Shown here: in pieces, positions 46,028-52,919 of the stretch
Layout: each line of letters opens with the position of its first letter
Position numbering within the stretch: the stretch's first letter is position 1
Assembly (NCBI RefSeq): GCF_008638365.1
Contig: NZ_VWVU01000001.1
Location: 62,001 to 126,000, forward strand
Direction: 5' to 3'
Source of the DNA: Nocardiopsis quinghaiensis
GTDB taxonomy: Bacteria > Actinomycetota > Actinomycetes > Streptosporangiales > Streptosporangiaceae
DNA length: 64,000 nucleotides
Translations under genes and position numbers: made by a program
The notes under the pieces: generated by a model
Database searches by the model: none
What the model was told of the DNA's origin: nothing
What the model saw: the letters and a program-made list of their open reading frames with translations, nothing else

Positions 46028-46357
46028 TCAGCCCATCAGGGGGCGGACCTCGACGCTCCCACGCCAGGTCGCCGGGCACTTCTTGGCGATCTCAAGGGCG
46101 TGGTCGAGGTCGCGGGCCTCGATGACCGTCACCCCTCCGAGGACCTCCTTGGTCTCGGTGAACGGTCCGTCGATGACCGAGTTCCCCCGGACGGTCGTCG
46201 CGGTGCTGCTGGCCTGGAGGGCGAGCGCGGACACGATCTTGCCGCCCATCTCCTCGATCTGGCCGCCGTAGGCGCCGTGGGCCTCCAGCTCCTCGGGCGG
46301 GGCCTCCATCCAGTCACCGGGGGTGGGCGCGTAGATGAGGATCGCGTACTGGGCCAT
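46028..46357 (-). CDS. YCII/DGPF domain protein
   Basis: A 109-residue ferredoxin-like-fold protein with the DGPFTETKEVLGG signature of the YCII-related (DGPF) family and YAILIYAPTPGDW at its N-terminus. Family members are small dimeric proteins often found next to ECF sigma factors; no ECF gene is present here. Function is unknown. Start at 46357 has GAAAGGGG upstream. Immediately upstream of the RibD-C gene with a 42-base gap, so the two are probably one transcript. Confidence 0.85.
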   Translation of the reverse strand: MAQYAILIYAPTPGDWMEAPPEELEAHGAYGGQIEEMGGKIVSALALQASSTATTVRGNSVIDGPFTETKEVLGGVTVIEARDLDHALEIAKKCPATWRGSVEVRPLMG

Positions 46358-46573
46358 GGTGATGCCCCTTTCCTGTCCGTTGTCGGGTCCTTCACCCCCT
46401 ACGACGATCGGGCTCCGAGCCGATTCGACAGGGCCGGGGATTTTTCCTCGGCCGGGAGGCGCCGGTCCGCAATCTGAAGGACGCGGCGCCGGGACCGGAA
46501 CGAGGAGATTGGAGCTGACGCGGCCTTCCGGAGCCCGGTGCCCTTGGCCGGGACTCCAACACCAGGAGGGGAC

Positions 46574-47398
46574 ATGAACGGTGACACCCGTGGGCCCACC
46601 GACTTCGGCCACCACTACGACGAGCGCTCCCCCGTCGGAGAGCGTTACGGGGGCGGTCAGCTCCATATGTGGTACTGGTACGACGACGAGGACCCGGCCT
46701 CCCTGCCCGAAGCGGTCGAGCGGGTCAGCGACCGGGTCGCCCAGGCCCTGGGAGCCCGTTCCGGGGAACGCGTGCTGGACGCCGGCTGCGGCACGGGCGG
46801 ACTGGCACTGCGCTTGGCCCGCGCCACGGGCGCGCGCGTCACGGGCGTCACGATCAGCCGGTACGAGGTCCGACGGGCGCGGGAACGGGCGCGGCTCGAA
46901 CCGGGCGGATCGAAGACGGATTTCCTCCTGGGCGACTTCGCGGAACTGCCCTTCGAGAACGGTTCCTTCGATGCCGTCGTCGCGCTGGAGTCCCTCCAGA
47001 ACGCCTCCGACCTCGACCGGGTGCTGGCCGAGTTCCACAGGGTGCTCCGCCCTGGCGGCCGCCTCACGTTCGCGGACCTGAGCCGTGAATCCGACACCGA
47101 GCCCACACGGCTGGCGCACTTCATGTCCTCCCTCGAACTGCGGCGCCTGCCCTCCATGGGGGAGTGGCTGGAAGCCCTGCTTCGGGCGGGGTTCGCGGTG
47201 GAGGAGCACACCCAGTGCGGACCCCGCGTCTACGGGCGGAAGAACCGGTACCTTCGCGCGTCGATCGCGCGGCGCGGGGAACTGGCGGACGAGTTCTCCG
47301 AGGACGACCTGGCCCGCTACGCGGACAAGCACCGGGGCTTCTTCGCCGCCCGCCGCGACCAGGTGGGCTACGTGATCGTCTCAGCGCGCAGGCCCTGA
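46574..47398 (+). CDS. SAM-dependent methyltransferase 2
   Basis: A 274-residue class I methyltransferase with SAM motif I VLDAGCGTGGLALRLAR, the acidic loop FLLGDFAELPFENGSFDAVVALESLQN and VLRPGGRLTFADLS. The N-terminus (HYDERSPVGERYGGGQLHMWYWYDDEDPASL) is like that of polyketide and macrolide tailoring methyltransferases. The acceptor is unknown. ATG at 46574 with AGGAGG upstream. A 51-base gap leads to the next methyltransferase gene, so they are probably co-transcribed. Confidence 0.88.
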   Translation: MNGDTRGPTDFGHHYDERSPVGERYGGGQLHMWYWYDDEDPASLPEAVERVSDRVAQALGARSGERVLDAGCGTGGLALRLARATGARVTGVTISRYEVRRARERARLEPGGSKTDFLLGDFAELPFENGSFDAVVALESLQNASDLDRVLAEFHRVLRPGGRLTFADLSRESDTEPTRLAHFMSSLELRRLPSMGEWLEALLRAGFAVEEHTQCGPRVYGRKNRYLRASIARRGELADEFSEDDLARYADKHRGFFAARRDQVGYVIVSARRP

Positions 47399-47449
47399 CC
47401 GCCGCCACAACCACTTCCAACAGGAAAACGACCAGGAAAGGGGGCGCGC

Positions 47450-48997
47450 GTGAGCGTGTCCACACAGTCTCCCTCCACGGCCACTCTGGTGGCGGACCTG
47501 GCGAGGGCGCCCTCCGAACGCCGTGAGGCGTGCTTCAAAGCGCTCCTCGACGCCGTCTGGCAGGGCGGGGAGCCCACGCCGCAGGCCAGGGACGCGGTGC
47601 CGCTCCTTGTGGAGGAGGTCCGCCGACGCCCCACGACCCTCTCGCTGCTGCTGCTCGGGCTCCTCGCCGGTGGCGGGGACCCCGTCCTGTCCGAGGGCGT
47701 GTCCGAGGGGCTCGACCACTACCTCGATCTGTTCGGCGGCGCCGACGCCGAGACCACCACGGTATTGCTGTACCTGCTGGGGAACCTCCCCGGGGAACGC
47801 GAACGCATCCTGGCCTTCCTTGAGGGGGCGGACCTGGTCCAGGCGGACCGGGCCCGCCTGGAACGGGCCCTGGCCGAGTTCGATCCGGACCATCCCGACC
47901 TGGGCAGGGCCTGGCCCTCGCCCGTGGTGTGGCGTCTGAACCAGGAGGAGACCGCTTTCGACCGTGGGTGGATCGATCGGCTCACCCCCGAACAGGCCCG
48001 TGCCAACTGGGACAACGACACCCGTACCCTTCTGGCCTACATGGGCGGACGCGCCCGCTGGGTGACCCGCACCCGCTCCCTGCCCGCGCCGGAGGAGACC
48101 ACGGTGCCGGATGAGGCTCCGGGAACCGGGTCCGTGGCCCCGGAGGCCTCCGGGGAAGGGCTGTTCGACCGCTTCGCGGGCCTCCTGCGTTGCCCGGACT
48201 GCAGGGAGGTCCTCGACGGCTCCGGCCTCGGCTCCGTGTTCCACTGCCCCTCGTGCTCCAGGGACGTTCCCACCGCGGGGGGCATCGTCGACCTGCTCAG
48301 CGAGGCTCCGGGCGGCGCGGGGGCGGACGGGGACGACGCCACGGCCGGCCTGCTCGGCAAGCTCGCGAACATGCCGAGCATGGGACGTTACTACGAGGCG
48401 GTCCTGCGCCCTTCCTTCCTTCGCGTCGCGGGGGGCAACTGGGGAGGCGCGGTCACTCTGGCGGACGAGGACGACTACGTCATCGAGCGCGTCCGGCCGG
48501 TGGAGGGCCCGGTCCTGGACCTGGCGGCCGGAGCGGGGCGCTGGACGAGCGTGCTCGCCGGAGCCGTCGGTGAGGACCGGGTGATCGCGCTCGACTCCGG
48601 GCTGCCCATGCTCGACGTCCTCCGACGGCGCCTTCCGGGAGTCCCCGCGGTCCTGGGCAGTGCCCTCGACCTCCCCTTCGCGACGGGCTCCCTGGGCGCG
48701 GTCAACTGCTGGAACGCCCTCCAGGCGTTCCCCGAGGAGGCGGGGACGGCCGTCCGAGAGGTCGGGCGCTGCCTGCGGCCGGGGGGAACGTTCACCCTGA
48801 TGACCTTCCGCTGGGCGGACGACCCCCTGGAACGCCACTTCCAGGAGTCCCATCACTTCCCCTCCAGGCCTGAAGGGATGCTGCTGTTCGAATCCGAACA
48901 GCTCCGGGGCTGGTTGGCCGATGCGGGGATGAGGATCGTCGATGCCTCCGGCGAGGAGGGTTTCGTCTTCATGACGGCCGTCCGGGAGGAGGCATGA
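47450..48997 (+). CDS. large methyltransferase with N-terminal novel region and Trm112-like zinc ribbon
   Basis: A 515-residue protein with three parts. Residues about 1-210 are helical, with ARAPSERREACFKALLDAVWQGG and LLLLGLLAGGGDP, and match nothing I recognise, though the pattern suggests HEAT-like helices. Residues about 240-285 form a Trm112-like zinc ribbon: CPDCREV and CPSCSRDVPTAGGIVDLL. The remainder is a class I methyltransferase: VLDLAAGAGRWTSVLAG, LDLPFATGSLGAVNCWNALQAF and CLRPGGTFTLMTF. The target is unknown; zinc-ribbon fused methyltransferases in actinomycete clusters often act on polyketides. Starts at GTG. Its stop overlaps the next gene by ATGA, implying coupled expression with the BBE oxidase. 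Confidence 0.8.
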   Translation: MSVSTQSPSTATLVADLARAPSERREACFKALLDAVWQGGEPTPQARDAVPLLVEEVRRRPTTLSLLLLGLLAGGGDPVLSEGVSEGLDHYLDLFGGADAETTTVLLYLLGNLPGERERILAFLEGADLVQADRARLERALAEFDPDHPDLGRAWPSPVVWRLNQEETAFDRGWIDRLTPEQARANWDNDTRTLLAYMGGRARWVTRTRSLPAPEETTVPDEAPGTGSVAPEASGEGLFDRFAGLLRCPDCREVLDGSGLGSVFHCPSCSRDVPTAGGIVDLLSEAPGGAGADGDDATAGLLGKLANMPSMGRYYEAVLRPSFLRVAGGNWGGAVTLADEDDYVIERVRPVEGPVLDLAAGAGRWTSVLAGAVGEDRVIALDSGLPMLDVLRRRLPGVPAVLGSALDLPFATGSLGAVNCWNALQAFPEEAGTAVREVGRCLRPGGTFTLMTFRWADDPLERHFQESHHFPSRPEGMLLFESEQLRGWLADAGMRIVDASGEEGFVFMTAVREEA

Positions 48998-50382
48998 GGG
49001 CCGGGGGCCAGGGCGGGGACCGCTCCCCCTTCGCCTTCCCCGGATCCCACGACTACGGGACGGCCACACGGGTGTTCAATCTCCTGGCTCCGGCGCGGCC
49101 GTCCGGTGCCCTGACGGCCACCACCCCGGAGGAGGTGGGTGAGGCGGTCAGGTATGCCCGGCGTGCCGGGAGCCGGCTGCGTGTGCACTCCACCGGGCAC
49201 GCCGCGGCGGTCGCCGCCCCCATGGAGGGCCAGTTGCTCGTCCGCGCCCGTATGTCCGAGAGGGTGGAGGTCGATCCGGACCGCAGGGTCGCGCGTGTCC
49301 CCGCCGGGGCGCTCTGGGGAGAGGTCGTGGACGCAGCGGCACCCCACGGGCTCGCGGCGCCGCATGGCTCCTCCGCCAACGTGGGAGCGGTCGGTTACCT
49401 GTTGCGCGGCGGGGTGAGCTTCTACTCCCGTCGACACGGTTTGGCGTCCAACGGGGTACGGGCCGTCGAACTGGTCACCGCCGACGGCCGTTCGCGCAGG
49501 GTGGACGAGGCGCATGACCCTGAGATCCTGTGGGCCCTGCGCGGAGGCGGGGGCGGGTTCGGTGTGGTGACGGCCGTCGAGGTGTCCCTCTTCCCCGTGC
49601 GTGGGGCCGTGGCCGGGGCCGCGTTCTGGGAGGGAAGGCACCTGGACCGGCTCCTGGAGACGTGGACGGCCTGGGCCCGCGGGGCCTCTGAGGACATCAT
49701 GTCGTCGCTGCGCGTCATGAGGTTTCCCCGGGTCCCGGACGTGCCGGAGGAACTCAGCTCCGGACCGGTCGTATGCGTCGACGGCGCCGTTCCCTACGCG
49801 GGTGACGAACGGGCCGCGCTCGGGACGGCCCACGATCTGTTGGGACCGTTGCGGGACGTGGCGGCGCCGATCACCGACACCTGGGCTCCGGTCGCCGTGC
49901 CCGAGGTGATCCGCATGCACATGGACCCCCCCGAACCCGTGCCGATCCTCGGCGACCACATGCTTCTGGAAGACCTCGACGAGGCTGGTGTACGCGCCCT
50001 CATCGACCTGGTCGGACCGGACTCGGGTTCCCCGCTCGTGGCCGCCGGACTCAGGCAGCTGGGCGGTTCCCTGGCCCGGCCCCACCCCGGCGGCGGGGCC
50101 CTCGACCATCTCGACGCCGCCTTCGTCTACTCCGGTGCCGGAGCGCCGCTGGACGGTGTGACCCCCGGCGCTCTGTCCGCCCACTGCGCGAGGGTCCGCT
50201 CGGGGCTGGCCCGCTGGGACACGGGCACGACCGCCCCCACGTTCGTGGAGACACGGGAACAGCCGCAACGTCACCTCACCCCGGACCGGGTGGAGCGGTT
50301 GGACCGGTTGCGCGAGGAACTCGACCCGACCGGGCTCTTCCACGCGGACATCACCCCGAACGCCACGTTCCGGGACATGTGA
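48994..50382 (+). CDS. FAD-linked oxidase, BBE/PCMH type
   Basis: A 462-residue berberine-bridge-enzyme-like oxidase. The PCMH FAD domain has RLRVHSTGHAAAV (the His that attaches FAD in this family), VRVPAG-type VPAGALWGEVVDAAA and ANVGAVGYLLRGGVSFYSR, then ALRGGGGGFGVVTAVEV. The second flavin-attachment Cys of bicovalent members is replaced (SSANVG), so FAD should be bound to His only. A short BBE C-terminus (FHADITPNATF) completes the fold. Such enzymes oxidise alcohols, close rings or desaturate secondary metabolites with O2. Overlaps the upstream methyltransferase by ATGA. Confidence 0.86.
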   Translation: MRAGGQGGDRSPFAFPGSHDYGTATRVFNLLAPARPSGALTATTPEEVGEAVRYARRAGSRLRVHSTGHAAAVAAPMEGQLLVRARMSERVEVDPDRRVARVPAGALWGEVVDAAAPHGLAAPHGSSANVGAVGYLLRGGVSFYSRRHGLASNGVRAVELVTADGRSRRVDEAHDPEILWALRGGGGGFGVVTAVEVSLFPVRGAVAGAAFWEGRHLDRLLETWTAWARGASEDIMSSLRVMRFPRVPDVPEELSSGPVVCVDGAVPYAGDERAALGTAHDLLGPLRDVAAPITDTWAPVAVPEVIRMHMDPPEPVPILGDHMLLEDLDEAGVRALIDLVGPDSGSPLVAAGLRQLGGSLARPHPGGGALDHLDAAFVYSGAGAPLDGVTPGALSAHCARVRSGLARWDTGTTAPTFVETREQPQRHLTPDRVERLDRLREELDPTGLFHADITPNATFRDM

Positions 50383-50541
50383 GCGTCCACGTCCCGTTCG
50401 TCTGTCGATTTCGGCGAGGGGCGTTCGTCGTAGGGGTGTAGGGCGTGAACGCGGTGCTCGTGAACGGAACGGCGCCGACACCTCCGGGGCGTACACCCGG
50501 CGGCCGCGTCCCACCGGAAACCCGTGCAGAAAGGAACCACG

Positions 50542-52182
50542 ATGACCACGCAGAGCGCACCGAGAGCGGGGCGCAAGGAGTGGGTGGGGCTCGCGGTCCT
50601 CACCCTGGCCAGCATGCTCGTCTCCTTCGACGTCTTCGTGCTGTTGCTCGCCCTCCCGAACCTGACCGCCGACCTCGGCGTGAACAGCACCCAGCAGCTC
50701 TGGGTCATGGACATCTACGGCTTCATGGTCGGCGGATTCCTGGTGACGATGGGCACCCTCGGTGACAGGATCGGCCGCCGTAAGCTCCTGATGATCGGCG
50801 CGGTGGCCTTCGGCGCCGCCTCGGTCACCGCCGCTTTCTCCACCAGCCCCGAGATGCTGATCGCCGCACGCGCGCTGCTCGGCATCGCCGGGGCCACCCT
50901 CGCGCCCTCCACGCTCGCGCTGATCAGCAACATGTTCCTCGACCCGAAGCAGAAGGGGACGGCTATCGGGATGTGGGCCGGCGCGTTCACCCTCGGAGCG
51001 ATCATCGGGCCCATCACGGGCGGTGTGATGCTGGAGTACTTCTGGTGGGGCTCGGTCTTCCTGCTGGCCGTTCCGGCCATGGTGGTCCTGCTCGTCCTGG
51101 GCCCCCTGGTACTGCCGGAGTACCGTTCTCCCGAGCCGGGCCGGCTCGACCTCATGAGTGTCCTCCTGTCGCTGCTGATGATCCTCCCCTTCGTCTACGG
51201 GGTGAAGGAGTTGGCGCGGATCGGCTGGGAGCCCCTGCCCATCGCCGCCGTGCTCCTGGGCGTCGTCGGCGGTGCGGCCTTCGTACGGCGCCAGCTGGTT
51301 CTCGACGACCCCCTTCTCGACCTGCGCCTGTTCAAGAACGGTCAGCTCACAGTGGCGCTCGTGGTCATGCTCATGTACAGCATGTTGACCGGGACGGCCC
51401 TGTTCTTCATCAGCCAGTTCTTCCAGTCGGTGCTGGGGCTGACCCCGTTCCAGGCCGCACTCGCCCTCATCCCGGGTTTGGCCGTGGGAACGGTCAGCGT
51501 GGTACTGGCCCCCACCCTCGCGCAGCGGTTCCGTCCCTCGCTCCTCATCGGCGGAGGCCTGCTGGTCGTGGCGGCCGGTCTGCTCATGCTGCTTCTGGTC
51601 GGGCCCGAGAGCGGCGTCGTCCTCCCCGTGGCCGGATTCATGGTCTGGTGCCTGGGAGGCGGCCCCGGGCTCGCCCTCGGCATGAACCTGGTGGTCGGGG
51701 GAGCCCCTCCGGAGAAGGCCGGCTCCGCCGCCTCCCTGCCCCAGGTCAGCAATGAGATGGGGACGTCCCTCGGAATCGCCACGGTGGGCACGCTCGGTGC
51801 CTTCGTCTACAGCACGCAGGCGGCCGAAGCCACACCCGACGGAGTGCCCTCCGACACGGCTGCCGCCATGACCGACAACGTCGCCGGGGCCGTCGCGGCG
51901 TCGGAGGAGCTGGGAGGCTCTACGGGCTCCCAGATGACGCTCGTGGCGCAGGAGGCGTTCACCAGCGGCCTCCACGTCGTCGCCCTGGTCAGCGCGGTGC
52001 TTCTCGTGGCCACGGCCGTGCTCGTCTTCGTTCGGCTTCGCCACGTCCCACCGATCGGGGCCGAGGAGGCGGACGGTGCTCCCGCCACAGATCCGCAGGG
52101 GGACGAGGGGGCCGACAGCGCTCCCGGCGATGCCGAGACGGAACACGGCGGGGAGGGCTCCCTGGCGGAGCAACGCGACTGA
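50542..52182 (+). CDS. DHA2-family MFS drug efflux transporter
   Basis: A 546-residue exporter with 14 predicted transmembrane segments of the EmrB/QacA (DHA2) type. Motif A is present as TLGDRIGRRKLLMIG, motif D1 near the first helix as LVSFDVFVLLLALP, and motif C near TM5 as GAFTLGAIIGPITGG. A hydrophilic acidic tail of about 40 residues ends the protein. It is the best candidate for product export and self-protection, comparable to the SgcB-type pump of C-1027. The ATG at 50542 has AAAGGA upstream; a 159-base gap follows the oxidase gene. Confidence 0.92.
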   Translation: MTTQSAPRAGRKEWVGLAVLTLASMLVSFDVFVLLLALPNLTADLGVNSTQQLWVMDIYGFMVGGFLVTMGTLGDRIGRRKLLMIGAVAFGAASVTAAFSTSPEMLIAARALLGIAGATLAPSTLALISNMFLDPKQKGTAIGMWAGAFTLGAIIGPITGGVMLEYFWWGSVFLLAVPAMVVLLVLGPLVLPEYRSPEPGRLDLMSVLLSLLMILPFVYGVKELARIGWEPLPIAAVLLGVVGGAAFVRRQLVLDDPLLDLRLFKNGQLTVALVVMLMYSMLTGTALFFISQFFQSVLGLTPFQAALALIPGLAVGTVSVVLAPTLAQRFRPSLLIGGGLLVVAAGLLMLLLVGPESGVVLPVAGFMVWCLGGGPGLALGMNLVVGGAPPEKAGSAASLPQVSNEMGTSLGIATVGTLGAFVYSTQAAEATPDGVPSDTAAAMTDNVAGAVAASEELGGSTGSQMTLVAQEAFTSGLHVVALVSAVLLVATAVLVFVRLRHVPPIGAEEADGAPATDPQGDEGADSAPGDAETEHGGEGSLAEQRD

Positions 52183-52204
52183 GGGCGCGCCGCCCATGTG
52201 CTGC

Positions 52205-52915
52205 TCAGCGCCGCCCGGCACGCGCCAGCAGGGTGTCGACGCACGACGACGCCAGGCATTCGAGGCTGGACACCGCCATATCCGGTGGTAGTCCGGCGGC
52301 CTCGTAGGCAAGCGGGAGTTCGGTGCAGGCCGCGATGACAGGGAAGGGCCCGGTCCGCCATAGGGACCGGGCCACTGTCGTCATACACGCGGCCGCCTGC
52401 TCGGTCCTTCCCATCTTGACCAGGCGGATCGTCGTCTCGACGCCCTCCTGGACGTGCGGTTCCGGCAGCAGTAGACGGTGTCCCAGGTCCAGCGCACGTC
52501 TCTGGTAGAGGCCGCCGTGCACGGTCCCGGACGTCGCGGCGAGCCAGCTGGCCCCTGCTCCCCGCGACACGGCCGTGGCCAGGGTGGCCTCCACGATGTC
52601 CACCAGGGGTGCCGGAAGCTCCTGCCGGAAGCGGTCGATGAACACGTGCGCGGTGTTGCAGGGTACGGCCAGCAGGTCGGCCCCCCACGAGACCAGGGTG
52701 GACAGCCCCTCCCTGATCTGCGGAAGGGGCGCGTCGTCGCCGGTGAGCACACAGGAACTGCGGTCGGGGATCCCGGGTTCCGACAACAGGAGCACTCGGG
52801 GATGCTCCTGGTCACGGGTGGCGGGGAACCGGTGGGCGATCAGGCGGAGGAACTCCGCCGTCGCGGCGGGCCCCATCCCTCCCAGTACACCGAGGGTCGA
52901 ACCGGCTCCCCGCAT
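52205..52915 (-). CDS. aspartate/glutamate racemase family protein
   Basis: A 236-residue cofactor-independent racemase. The opening LGVLGGMGPAATAEFLRLI and the two catalytic cysteine motifs AVPCNTAHVF and VIAACTELPLA match aspartate racemases. Both active cysteines are intact, so it should interconvert L- and D-aspartate or a close analogue. The start at 52915 is supported by GGAGGG and lies four bases after the upstream gene's stop, so it is the last gene of a minus-strand operon with the fusion protein, the A-PCP protein and probably asnB. This suggests a D-configured acidic or amide amino acid in the product. Confidence 0.85.
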   Translation of the reverse strand: MRGAGSTLGVLGGMGPAATAEFLRLIAHRFPATRDQEHPRVLLLSEPGIPDRSSCVLTGDDAPLPQIREGLSTLVSWGADLLAVPCNTAHVFIDRFRQELPAPLVDIVEATLATAVSRGAGASWLAATSGTVHGGLYQRRALDLGHRLLLPEPHVQEGVETTIRLVKMGRTEQAAACMTTVARSLWRTGPFPVIAACTELPLAYEAAGLPPDMAVSSLECLASSCVDTLLARAGRR

Positions 52916-52919
52916 CCCG

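Noticed and set aside
48853..52311. 1152-codon minus-strand open frame
   Set aside because: Opposite the BBE oxidase and DHA2 transporter genes, which have clear domains; the product is a low-complexity antisense shadow.
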